From the NCBI GenBank assembly GCA_031272455.1, contig JAISTS010000090.1, positions 1-38,050 on the forward strand: a stretch of DNA of 38,050 nt, written 5' to 3'. Below are positions 7,901-15,325 of this stretch, one piece after another. Source of the stretch: Tannerella sp. Lineage in GTDB: Bacteria > Bacteroidota > Bacteroidia > Bacteroidales > Tannerellaceae. A program made the translations under genes and the position numbers. The notes under the pieces were generated by a model that was given only the letters and a program-made list of their open reading frames with translations, did no database searches and was not told the origin of the DNA. Every line of letters begins with the position of its first letter. Within the stretch, counting starts at the first letter, position 1.

Positions 7901-8971
7901 ATGATACGTAACATTGTATTCGATATGGGCGGCGTGTTGGTCGATGTCCGACGCGACCGTGCAGTATGTAATTTCCAAGAAATAGGAGTTGACAACGCCG
8001 CCGAACTGATTGATTCATACCATCATAAAGGGATTTTTCTTGACATCGAAAGCGGAGCGATCGACGCTGACGAGTTTTGCCGCCTGCTCTGCCTCGAAGC
8101 GGGCAAGGATATCCCCCGCGCCAACATCGAATGGGCATGGAAAACGATCATCGACCCGCCCGAAGCGTATAAATTGGATTATCTGCTCAATCTGCGACAG
8201 CATTTTCGCACCTTCGTCCTGAGCAACAACAACCCGATACTGATTGACGGCTGGGCGCGTACTGCAGATTTTTCGCCCGCCGGTCGCCCGATTACGGACT
8301 ATTTCGACCGTACATATTTCTCGTACGAGATGCACTGCGTCAAGCCCGGACAGGAAATTTTTCGCCGTATGATAGCCGACAGCGGCATCGTGCCCGCCGA
8401 AACACTTTTCCTCGACGACAGCGAAAACAATATCGCCTCCGGACGCGAAGCCGGTTTCCAAACTCTCCTCATCGTCAATGGCGAAGACTGGCGTGCGAAA
8501 TTGGATGGACTGCTTGACGGACAAAATAACTACATTTGCATTATCATGAACCGCCTCAAAGGGCAAAAAACAAAAATTATGAACAAGAGAACATCACCAC
8601 AATGGATTACGGAACTCGCTGAGGGCGAGGTGTTTGTCTTCGGTAGCAACCTCGCGGGGATGCACGGCGGGGGCGCGGCGCGGTTGGCGTTGAAATGGGG
8701 CGCAGTCATGGGACAAGGCGTTGGTTTACAGGGACAAACGTATGCCATACCAACGATGCAGGGTGGCGTAGAGACCATCAAGCCCTACGTTGACGAGTTT
8801 CTGACTTTCGCCCGCGAACACACGGAACTGACCTTCTTAGTTACCGAAATAGGCTGTGGCATAGCGGGTTTCACGCCCGCCGAAATAGCGCCGCTCTTCC
8901 GCTCCGCTATCGACGAGGATATTGCAAACGTGCTGTTGCCGGAGAGTTTTTATGAAGCGTTAGCAGGTTGA
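7901..8971 (+). CDS. HAD phosphatase joined in frame to a macro-like (A1S_2505-type) domain
   Basis: Residues 1 to about 205 are a HAD-IA hydrolase of the YihX-like group. The motifs are FDMGGVLVD (7-15, nucleophile Asp8), LSNNN, VKPGQEIF with the lysine, and LFLDDSENN with the acidic pair. This part is a complete HAD by itself. Residues about 227-356 (VFVFGSNLAGMHGGGAARLA, GVGLQGQTYAIPT, IGCGIAGF) match a small macro-like family often annotated as a phage non-structural protein, which probably binds an ADP-ribose-like ligand. The two parts are joined by NYICIIMNRLKGQKTKIMNKRT with no stop codon. Within the join are a TAnnTTTG box (8531-8538) and two in-frame ATG codons (8546, 8579), so the second domain may also, or only, be made as a separate protein. 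The gene follows the DUF1015 gene closely. Confidence 0.8.
   Translation: MIRNIVFDMGGVLVDVRRDRAVCNFQEIGVDNAAELIDSYHHKGIFLDIESGAIDADEFCRLLCLEAGKDIPRANIEWAWKTIIDPPEAYKLDYLLNLRQHFRTFVLSNNNPILIDGWARTADFSPAGRPITDYFDRTYFSYEMHCVKPGQEIFRRMIADSGIVPAETLFLDDSENNIASGREAGFQTLLIVNGEDWRAKLDGLLDGQNNYICIIMNRLKGQKTKIMNKRTSPQWITELAEGEVFVFGSNLAGMHGGGAARLALKWGAVMGQGVGLQGQTYAIPTMQGGVETIKPYVDEFLTFAREHTELTFLVTEIGCGIAGFTPAEIAPLFRSAIDEDIANVLLPESFYEALAG
8531..8538 (+). promoter_or_regulatory. Internal -7 box before the macro-like domain
   Basis: TACATTTG matches TAnnTTTG and lies 8 bases before the in-frame ATG 8546 and 41 bases before ATG 8579. The latter spacing is like that of the other promoters in this window. 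No clear -33 box is present. Confidence 0.4.
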
Positions 8972-8973
8972 GT

Positions 8974-9327
8974 ATGACAGTAGATGATTACATAGCCGCA
9001 TATCCGGCTGAAATTCAGGAGCGTTTGCAGCAAATACGCTCAATAGTATTCGAGTACGCACCGGAAGCATTAGAGTACTTGTCGTATGATATGCCCGCCT
9101 ACAAACTTAACGGGCGGCAACTGCTTTACTTCGCCGCGTTCAAGCAGCATATCGGCGTCTATGCGATGCCCGAATGTATGGAAGCTTTCGAGCGTGAGTT
9201 GGCGACATACCGGCACGGCAAAGGTTCGATACAGTTCCCCTACAACCAGCCTTTGCCGTTAGACCTTTTCCGTCAAATCGTAGAGTTTCGCGTCTGGCAA
9301 ACGGCTAATGCCCCGAAGAAAAAGTAA
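8974..9327 (+). CDS. DUF1801 (YdhG-like) family protein
   Basis: This small cytosolic protein of 117 residues carries the DUF1801 fold, visible in VDDYIAAYPAEIQERLQQIRSI, LSYDMPAYKLNG, YFAAFKQHIGVYA and the C-terminal GSIQFPYNQPLP. The family includes proposed iron-chaperone or frataxin-like proteins and is otherwise of unknown function. I start at ATG 8974, three bases after the preceding stop; an in-frame TTG at 8968 would overlap it. It is probably the last gene of the DUF1015-HAD unit. Confidence 0.8.
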   Translation: MTVDDYIAAYPAEIQERLQQIRSIVFEYAPEALEYLSYDMPAYKLNGRQLLYFAAFKQHIGVYAMPECMEAFERELATYRHGKGSIQFPYNQPLPLDLFRQIVEFRVWQTANAPKKK

Positions 9328-9328
9328 T

Positions 9329-9417
9329 GACGCAACTAACCCCTCTCCGAGCAATCTCGGAAAGAGGTGTCGCGAAATGTCAGGAAATACGCAATCAATC
9401 AGAGGATTAGTTGCGTC
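9329..9417. repeat. Nested inverted repeat between convergent genes
   Basis: GACGCAACTAA (9329-9339) pairs with TTAGTTGCGTC (9407-9417), an 11-bp perfect outer stem. Inside, CCTCTCCGAG (9342-9351) forms a second stem with CTCGG and AGAGG (9356-9367), with a CAAT loop. It occupies nearly all of the gap between the DUF1801 gene and the triple-HTH gene. No T-run follows the stems, so it is not a standard terminator. Confidence 0.7.
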
Positions 9418-9427
9418 CTGTTAGTGA

Positions 9428-10258
9428 TTAAGCAGGATTTTCCGCCAGGATCTTGTTGACTTCGTCCTTGTCGTAGAACTTACGAATGCCAAATTTCTTC
9501 GGAATAAGTTTTCCCGATTTACGCCAGTCGAGCAATGTGTCATAGTTCACTTTGAGTATTTCCATTACGCTCTGGGTGTTAAGATGCTTATCGGGATCCG
9601 GTTTCTCCTTTACGGGAACAACGGGAGCCTGTATAGCTTTAGTCGGTTTACGACCTCTTTTCTTGCCTGTTCCTTTTCTTGCTTTACGATCTTTTTTGAA
9701 ACCTTTTGCTACAATTTCATCAATATAAGATTTCTTGTAAACAAAACGTCGCGGACTGATTTGTTCGGGAACGAGTTTACCTTTCTTCTTCCAGTTGAAC
9801 AGGGTGTTATAAGTTACTTTGAACAACTCCATTACTTCTTTCGGAGAGTAGTACTCGTCCTTCTGCGGTGCGTCTGCTGTATCGGCAGTTGCGATTACAG
9901 TTTTTTGACTGCCACGCATCAATGCTTCTACGGTCAACCTGTTGTAAGCCAACTTATTACCAATTTTCTTTTCCGGCACAAGTTTACCTTTCTTAGCCCA
10001 GTTGTATAGCGTATTGTATGAAACTTTCAACAACGCCATAACACCTTTCGGGTCTAAATACTGCGGCTCAGCGGGTGCAGGTGATGCAGCAGGTTTGGTT
10101 TTTGCTGCAACGGGAACTGCTGCCGACGCCGGTTTCGCTACTCCTATCGATAAGCCTTCGATAAACGCAATCAGCTCTTCCACAGTAAATTCAATCTTCA
10201 TTTTCGCACGTGCACTTTTGCTTAGTTCGTGCAACGCTTTAAAATCATTTACATTCAT
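9428..10258 (-). CDS. Triple MerR/excisionase-type HTH protein with AT-hook-like linker
   Basis: This is a likely DNA-binding protein of 276 residues. A short N-terminal region (1-40, helical) is followed by an Ala/Pro linker and then three copies of one wHTH unit at about 67-114, 136-186 and 225-273. Each has the pattern P/T-K/Q-x-VM-x-L/I-L/F-KV-x-Y-N/D-TL-x-N/D-W-x-K-x-GKL-V/I-P. Between copies 2 and 3 is a strongly basic stretch, with KKRGRKPTK at 199-207 close to an AT-hook core. Single units of this kind occur in MerR regulators and phage excisionases; three in one chain plus an AT-hook-like linker is unusual. I do not recognise the full-length protein. It has its own promoter and no obvious partner. 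It could be an architectural or regulatory protein of AT-rich DNA. Confidence 0.75.
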   Translation of the reverse strand: MNVNDFKALHELSKSARAKMKIEFTVEELIAFIEGLSIGVAKPASAAVPVAAKTKPAASPAPAEPQYLDPKGVMALLKVSYNTLYNWAKKGKLVPEKKIGNKLAYNRLTVEALMRGSQKTVIATADTADAPQKDEYYSPKEVMELFKVTYNTLFNWKKKGKLVPEQISPRRFVYKKSYIDEIVAKGFKKDRKARKGTGKKRGRKPTKAIQAPVVPVKEKPDPDKHLNTQSVMEILKVNYDTLLDWRKSGKLIPKKFGIRKFYDKDEVNKILAENPA

Positions 10259-10289
10259 ATTATCAAATTATGTATATTAAATTTGGCTG

Positions 10290-10297
10290 CAAATATA
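10290..10297 (-). promoter_or_regulatory. -7 box for the triple-HTH gene
   Basis: On the minus strand TATATTTG matches TAnnTTTG, 32 bases before the ATG. The rest of the 177-base divergent region (10259-10435) is very AT-rich and shows no other clear element except the box at 10403-10410. Confidence 0.5.
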
Positions 10298-10402
10298 TGA
10301 ATAATTATTAGATTATCATATTTTATGAAAATTTTTTTTCGATTTTCTGCATTTTTTTTATGTTTTTTCCTCAAGAGTGCATCCTGATTGAGAATTTTTT
10401 TT

Positions 10403-10410
10403 TATTTTTG
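10403..10410 (+). promoter_or_regulatory. -7 box for the oxidoreductase gene
   Basis: TATTTTTG matches TAnnTTTG 25 bases before ATG 10436. No -33 TTTG is present at 19-20 bases. Confidence 0.45.
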
Positions 10411-10435
10411 ATGCCCGAAAGAAAAATATACAGAT

Positions 10436-11515
10436 ATGAAATCATATAAAACAGCGATTATCGGATGCGGCAAGGTAGCCCATCTTCACGCAAAAGCGAT
10501 TACACGCCTCTCTAACGCGACTCTGACGGCGGTCTGGAGCCGAACGCCCTCAACGGCAGAGCAGTTTGCAAACACCTATAACGCAACGCCTTACGACGAT
10601 ATTGCCACTATGGTAACTGAACAGCATATCGACTTGGCGATAGTATGTACACCTCATCCCTTCCACCGCGACGCAGTAATAGCGGCTGCCCGAGCAGGCG
10701 CTAATGTACTGGTAGAAAAGCCTTTGGCATCGTCGCTCGAGGACTGCGATGCTATGATTGACGCTTGCCGACAAGCGAAAGTCAAGCTCGGAGTCGTCAG
10801 CCAGCGCCGTTTCTACGCTCCCGTTCAGCGTATCCGCCGCGCTATTGACGAGGGCAAAATAGGCAAGCCTGTTCTCGGCACGGTCAATATGCTCGGCTGG
10901 CGCGACAAGGCATACTACGACGCCGACGACTGGCGCGGCACATGGGATATGGAGGGCGGCGGAGTGCTTGTCAATCAGGCTCCTCATCAGCTCGACATCC
11001 TGCTGTGGATGATGGGCGATATCGACGAGGTATATGGCGTCTGGCGCAATCTCAACCATCCTTATATTGAGGTTGACGACACGGCGCTGGCTATCATCAA
11101 GTTTAAAAATGGCGGCATAGGCAATATCATCGTCAGCAATTCGCAGAAGCCGGGAATTTACGGCAAAGTGCATATTCACGGCTCTAACGGGGCATCGCTG
11201 GGGGTACAAACCGATGGCGGCGCGATGTTTATAGCCGGTATGTCGTCGGTGCTTGAGCCGCCAGTGAACGACCTCTGGACTGTTGTCGGCGAAGAGCATT
11301 TGCTCGAAGGATGGGTGAAGGACGACAGTGAGCTGTTTCTCAGCATCGACCCTACCATTTATTATATGGAGCGCCAGATTGAAGATTTTTTACACGCTTT
11401 AGACACCGGCGGCGAACCGCTTATTACAGGAGAGATGGGACGCAAAACGGTCGAGCTGTTTACGGCAATCTATCGCTCTACACGTGAAAACAGGACGGTA
11501 AAGGTAAGTAGTTAG
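10436..11515 (+). CDS. Gfo/Idh/MocA family oxidoreductase
   Basis: This is an NAD(P)-dependent sugar or inositol dehydrogenase-like enzyme of 359 residues. The N-terminal Rossmann fold starts TAIIGCGKVAHLHA (6-19), with the family EKP motif at 94-96. The C-terminal domain contains GGGVLVNQAPHQLDILLWMMG, whose histidine is the usual catalytic base. No signal peptide is seen, unlike many Bacteroidota members, so it should act in the cytosol. It lies upstream of a sugar transporter and opposite a sugar isomerase-like gene, which points to catabolism of an unknown sugar. The TAG stop lies inside a 13-base direct repeat. Confidence 0.9.
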   Translation: MKSYKTAIIGCGKVAHLHAKAITRLSNATLTAVWSRTPSTAEQFANTYNATPYDDIATMVTEQHIDLAIVCTPHPFHRDAVIAAARAGANVLVEKPLASSLEDCDAMIDACRQAKVKLGVVSQRRFYAPVQRIRRAIDEGKIGKPVLGTVNMLGWRDKAYYDADDWRGTWDMEGGGVLVNQAPHQLDILLWMMGDIDEVYGVWRNLNHPYIEVDDTALAIIKFKNGGIGNIIVSNSQKPGIYGKVHIHGSNGASLGVQTDGGAMFIAGMSSVLEPPVNDLWTVVGEEHLLEGWVKDDSELFLSIDPTIYYMERQIEDFLHALDTGGEPLITGEMGRKTVELFTAIYRSTRENRTVKVSS

Positions 11516-11539
11516 TAGTCAGTAGCAAGTAGTTAGTAG
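11506..11539. repeat. Two 13-nt direct repeats spanning the oxidoreductase stop
   Basis: AAGTAGTTAGTAG occurs at 11506-11518 and again at 11527-11539, separated by TCAGTAGC, itself a partial copy. The first copy contains the stop codon. Confidence 0.8.
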
Positions 11540-11543
11540 AAAT

Positions 11544-11593
<50 letters not shown>

Positions 11594-11611
11594 AAAATAA
11601 TATATATAATT

Positions 11612-12991
11612 ATGAAGAATTCCAATAAATCCAATCTTATTACGCCCGGATATGTGGCGACATTCGTATTAGTTACGGCGTTGTTTTTTCTGTGGTCGTG
11701 GCCTAACACGCTGAACGACTTCCTGATAACTCAATTCAAGAAATCGCTGGAGTTGACGCTGGCGCAGACAGGTTTTCTGCCTTTTGCTCTCAAGACGGGC
11801 TATTTCTGTCTTGCCATTCCTGCCGGACTGTATATGCAACGCAAGGGTTACAAGGCGGGTATCTTGCTGGGTCTGATGCTGTTTGCCGCCGGTTGCCTGC
11901 TGTTTTATCCTGCGGCGAGTACCCAGCGCTATGTGCTGTTTCTTGGCGGCATTTTCGTGATGGCAGGCGGCTGTGCTTTCCTTGAAATAGGCGCTAACAG
12001 CTTCGTTGTCAGTCTGGGCGACCCCGACACATCGGAACGCAGGCTCAATCTTGCTCAGTCGTTCAACCCGATTGGCTCGATCATCGCATCGACAGCCGGC
12101 ACGGTTTTTATTTTTTCGGGCAACGAGCCTGACGCAGCTGCTATCGCGGCTATGAAACAGGCAGGCACATACGCCGACTTCCTGCGTGCAGAAAATGCGA
12201 GGGTTTTCCCCGTTTATATCGCTCTGGCAATCATAGTGTTAATAATAGCATTCCTGATAAAACGCGCCAAATTTCCCGAAGTATCCGAAGAGAAGCATAG
12301 CGGCGAAAAAGGCAGTTTCCGTGCGCTGCTGAAGTTTCCGAACTGGTGGGGCGCCATCATTTCGCAGTTTTTCTACCTCGGCGCTCAACTTGGCACGTGG
12401 AGCTATATAGTGCTGTATATCACGCAAAACAGCTCGCTTGGCGAGAAGGCTGCCGGCGGCTTCGTCATTGCCAATATGATCATTTTCATGGCGGGACGGT
12501 TTTTCTCGACTGCTCTGATGAAATATTTCCGTGCGACACGGCTGATGGGCATCTATGCCATTATCAATCTGTGCCTTATCTCGATGGCAATACTCGGCTC
12601 GGCTTGGGGCGAGGCGCGTTTCGGACTGGGGTTGAACGCGATTATGCTGCCTGTACCGTTCAGCACGATGACTGTTCCCGTCAGCGTTTATGCGATGATA
12701 CTCACGGCATTCTTTATGTCGCTGATGTATCCCACCAATTTCGCTTCGGGCGTAAAAGGTCTCGGCGTCCATGCCAAGCTGGGCGCTTCGATCTTGGTAA
12801 TGAGTCTGATAGGCGGCGCAATAGGTTCGCTTGCCATAGGCAGGCTGGCTGACACAAAATGGGGTATGATTGAAGGCGTTAACGACCCTCAAATAGCCGC
12901 AGGGATGTGCGTTATTGCGCTGTCCTACATCGTGATAGGCTGGTATGCCTTCGTCGGCTCGCGTCCGCCTATTTCACGAACGGAGCGTTGA
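11612..12991 (+). CDS. MFS sugar transporter, FucP family
   Basis: This inner-membrane protein of 459 residues has about 12 hydrophobic segments and is a probable sugar/H+ symporter. The family features FLWSWPNTLNDFLITQFKK, GFLPFALKTGYF, the SFNPIGSIIAS block and the GGCAFLEIGAN segment are all present, as in FucP/GluP-like carriers. I start at ATG 11612; the open frame extends back to a GTG in the heptamer array, but that leader (repeated HRAPCT-like residues) is only translated repeat. The last 23 bases overlap the end of the convergent isomerase-like gene. Together with the upstream oxidoreductase it suggests a small sugar-use cluster; the substrate is unknown. Confidence 0.88.
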   Translation: MKNSNKSNLITPGYVATFVLVTALFFLWSWPNTLNDFLITQFKKSLELTLAQTGFLPFALKTGYFCLAIPAGLYMQRKGYKAGILLGLMLFAAGCLLFYPAASTQRYVLFLGGIFVMAGGCAFLEIGANSFVVSLGDPDTSERRLNLAQSFNPIGSIIASTAGTVFIFSGNEPDAAAIAAMKQAGTYADFLRAENARVFPVYIALAIIVLIIAFLIKRAKFPEVSEEKHSGEKGSFRALLKFPNWWGAIISQFFYLGAQLGTWSYIVLYITQNSSLGEKAAGGFVIANMIIFMAGRFFSTALMKYFRATRLMGIYAIINLCLISMAILGSAWGEARFGLGLNAIMLPVPFSTMTVPVSVYAMILTAFFMSLMYPTNFASGVKGLGVHAKLGASILVMSLIGGAIGSLAIGRLADTKWGMIEGVNDPQIAAGMCVIALSYIVIGWYAFVGSRPPISRTER

Positions 12992-13904
12992 GCAGGTAGT
13001 CGGCGCATCCTTTCACGCCAACGAACTGACCTCCCGAAAAGCCTTCAAGCTCGACGAAAAAGTCCTGAATACCTGTTGAGTATGCAGCCTTGAAAATGTT
13101 CTCGAAATTCATCATACCCGACTGTCCAAGCACTTCTTTGTCTTTGATATGAAGCAGGCGGATGCGGTCTTTGTGCCCAAGGATATATTCGAGCGGGTCG
13201 TGCTGCCCCATCACCGTCCAATAGACATCGTTCTCGAATACAACGAGCGCAGGGTCGGTATTTTCGAGGAAGAGGTCGTAAATCGTCTTTGCGCCGCGGG
13301 GAACGCCACGCCGTCCGAATATAGCCTGCGTACCGCCTTCGGTAACATAAGCATATTCAAAATCGTGGTTGTGGTAGCCCCACTGCACGCCTGCCGCTTT
13401 TGAGATCTGACCGGCTTCGTTGAACACTTCGCAGACATACTTAACCTCTTCGACGCTGCGCGTTTGGGGCAATCCGGGCTGGATAAGATACTTGCAGCCG
13501 AGCGTAACGTGGTCGGCAACAGTCTTTTTCCAGTATTCGGTAATCTGCGCACGGTTGTCAGCCTTGTACTCGTTAACGGGCGGGTTGACGTGCGAACTGG
13601 TGATTTTCAGCCCTACATCTTCAGCCGCTTTACGAAACTCTTTCAGCTCCATTCCGTAAGCTTTGCCGTCGCGAACGCCTGCCAGCTCGATAGTTGCGTA
13701 ACCCATCTCGGCGACCTTTTTCAGACCGCCCGGAACATCGGTCATAAACTCGCGCCCCAGCGAATAAATCTGAAGCCCGAAATTTTTAACTGCTTTGGGC
13801 GACGCTATTTCACGAGCGCCTGCAATGCTTGTTTTACCTGCAATCAGCCCGCTTGCTGCGAGGATTGATGCACTTTTCAAAAAATCTCTTCGGTTTGATT
13901 TCAT
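12969..13904 (-). CDS. Tat-exported sugar phosphate isomerase/epimerase-like protein
   Basis: The protein has 311 residues. Its N terminus SNRRDFLKSASILAASGLIAG is a twin-arginine signal, so it should work in the periplasm. From about residue 40 the sequence is a TIM barrel of the AP endonuclease 2/xylose isomerase-like superfamily (FGLQIYSLG, MGYATIELAG, GLKITSSHVNP, GYHNHDFEY, FENDVYWT, LLHIKD), with the His/Glu/Asp residues that bind a divalent metal. Such exported members are frequent beside Gfo/Idh/MocA oxidoreductases in Bacteroidota, as here. The exact substrate is not predictable. The 3' end overlaps the transporter gene by 23 bases. No convincing TAnnTTTG box was seen upstream. Confidence 0.85.
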   Translation of the reverse strand: MKSNRRDFLKSASILAASGLIAGKTSIAGAREIASPKAVKNFGLQIYSLGREFMTDVPGGLKKVAEMGYATIELAGVRDGKAYGMELKEFRKAAEDVGLKITSSHVNPPVNEYKADNRAQITEYWKKTVADHVTLGCKYLIQPGLPQTRSVEEVKYVCEVFNEAGQISKAAGVQWGYHNHDFEYAYVTEGGTQAIFGRRGVPRGAKTIYDLFLENTDPALVVFENDVYWTVMGQHDPLEYILGHKDRIRLLHIKDKEVLGQSGMMNFENIFKAAYSTGIQDFFVELEGFSGGQFVGVKGCADYLLNAPFVK

Positions 13905-14133
13905 AGCATGTTATATATATTAATGTACGTGTAAATCGCCGACAAACTTATGAAAACGCGCTGACATCTCCAAATTTTTTACTCCGAAAATAATTAATAT
14001 TTTTTTTTGATACAGATAACATTTTGATATACATCCGTTTGAAAATAATATACGAAGCGACGCCGCAGTATTTTGAAAAATAATTTGGTTTTCCCGAAAA
14101 AAGTCCGTACCTTTGCACCCGATTTTAAGACAT
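13905..14133. other. Intergenic region before the initiator tRNA
   Basis: These 229 bases are AT-rich. Apart from the tRNA promoter at 14084-14115 I see no gene or strong structure. Confidence 0.6.
14084..14115 (+). promoter_or_regulatory. Promoter of tRNA-fMet
   Basis: TTTG at 14084-14087, a 20-nt spacer and TACCTTTG at 14108-14115 form a complete Bacteroidota promoter. The tRNA starts 18 bases after the -7 box. Confidence 0.75.
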
Positions 14134-14205
14134 CGCGGAGTGGAGCAGTGGTAGCTCGCTAGGCTCATAACCTAGAGGTCGCAGGTTCGAGTCCTGCCTC
14201 CGCAA
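14134..14205 (+). tRNA. Initiator tRNA-Met (CAU)
   Basis: The full cloverleaf is visible: acceptor CGCGGAG/CTCCGCA, D arm GAGC-AGTGGTA-GCTC, anticodon arm CTAGG-CTCATAA-CCTAG, variable loop AGGTC, T arm GCAGG-TTCGAGT-CCTGC, discriminator A. The first acceptor pair is C1xA72, the unpaired end that marks bacterial initiator tRNAs, and the TGGAGCAG..TGGTAGCTCG segment matches initiators. The usual three G:C pairs before the anticodon loop are here A:U, G:C, G:C. CCA is not encoded. Confidence 0.93.
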
Positions 14206-14225
14206 CTTCATCAAACATCCCTTTA

Positions 14226-14263
14226 AACAGCATTTTTTTCGTTTTCAACAGCATTTTTTTCGT
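14226..14263. repeat. Two 17-nt direct repeats with T-runs after tRNA-fMet
   Basis: AACAGCATTTTTTTCGT occurs at 14226-14242 and 14247-14263. The T-runs downstream of the tRNA may help end transcription, but no stem precedes them. Confidence 0.6.
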
Positions 14264-14303
14264 AATTAATATATAAAATACATATATGTTCAACAATTAT
14301 TCG

Positions 14304-14311
14304 TATTTTTG
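14304..14311 (+). promoter_or_regulatory. -7 box for the DUF362-polyferredoxin operon
   Basis: TATTTTTG matches TAnnTTTG 42 bases before ATG 14354. No clear -33 box was seen. Confidence 0.45.
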
Positions 14312-14353
14312 CATCCGAAATTTAATTAACAATCCAATAAAAAAGAAAGCATT

Positions 14354-15295
14354 ATGAAACGTCGTGATTTTTTAAGAAACAGTGTAATGGTTGGCGCAAG
14401 CGCCGCTTTATCACTTAATTTTGAGGGACTTGAAGCCGCCCTGACATCAAAAACGGTCAAAGTAGAAACAGCTCCCGACCTCGTTGCAGTGATGGGTGGC
14501 GAGCCGGAAGCTATGCTCGACAAAGCGCTCGAAGCTCTCGGCGGCATTGGCAAGTTCGTCAAACAAGGGCAAAAAGTTCTTATTAAGCCGAATATAGGAT
14601 GGGATCGCACGCCTGAGCTTGCCGGCAATACTAATCCACAGTTAATCAGCGCATTGATAAAGCGATGCCTCTCAGCCGGAGCATCCAAAGTTACCGTTTT
14701 CGACCATACTTGCGACAACTGGCAGAAATGCTATACGTCGAGCGGCATCGAGGCGGCAGTCAAAGCAGCCGGAGGGTCTATCCTGCCTGGCAACGACGAG
14801 CAGTATTACAAAAAAGAAATCGAACTGCCACAGGGCGTTACGCTAAAAAAAGCCAAGATACACGATGCTCTGGCGGAAGCCGATGTGTGGTTTAACGTGC
14901 CGATACTCAAAAACCACGGCGGCGCCAAACTGTCGTGCGCGATGAAAAATTATATGGGCGTCGTCTGGGATCGCCGTATTTTCCATTCGAGCGACCTGCA
15001 GCAATGTATAGCCGACATCTGTACGTGGACAAAAAAGCCGGTACTGAATATCGTTGACGCATACCGCATTATGCACCAGAACGGTCCGCAGGGCAAGAGT
15101 GCAGCCGACGTGGCTACGGTCAAATCGCTTATTGCATCGACCGACATTGTTGCAACCGATGTAGCCGCACTGCGCTTCTTCAATCAGGTTAAGAAGCTGG
15201 ATCTCAACGCTGTAAGCCATATAGGTAAAGGCGAAGCCCTGAAACTTGGCACTACTGATATCGACAAACTGAATATCAAACGTATTAAGCTATAA
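14354..15295 (+). CDS. Tat-signal DUF362 protein
   Basis: This exported protein of 313 residues has the N terminus MKRRDFLRNSVMVGASAALSL, a twin-arginine signal. The DUF362 domain covers the rest, with VLIKPNIGWD, ASKVTVFDH, WFNVPILKNHGGAKLSCAMKNYMG and the C-terminal IASTDIVATDVAALRFF. DUF362 proteins are of unknown function and often occur with ferredoxin domains. Here the domain itself has no 4Fe-4S cysteine motif, but the next gene, 30 bases downstream, encodes a membrane polyferredoxin. The two probably form an operon and a redox pair, with the DUF362 protein in the periplasm. The role is inferred only from this pairing. Confidence 0.88.
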   Translation: MKRRDFLRNSVMVGASAALSLNFEGLEAALTSKTVKVETAPDLVAVMGGEPEAMLDKALEALGGIGKFVKQGQKVLIKPNIGWDRTPELAGNTNPQLISALIKRCLSAGASKVTVFDHTCDNWQKCYTSSGIEAAVKAAGGSILPGNDEQYYKKEIELPQGVTLKKAKIHDALAEADVWFNVPILKNHGGAKLSCAMKNYMGVVWDRRIFHSSDLQQCIADICTWTKKPVLNIVDAYRIMHQNGPQGKSAADVATVKSLIASTDIVATDVAALRFFNQVKKLDLNAVSHIGKGEALKLGTTDIDKLNIKRIKL

Positions 15296-15325
15296 ATAGC
15301 TGATACATAATTTAATAGCATAATA

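Noticed and set aside
10550-11299. 249-codon minus-strand frame inside the oxidoreductase gene
   Set aside because: Antisense shadow of a clear Gfo/Idh/MocA gene; no motif or promoter box.
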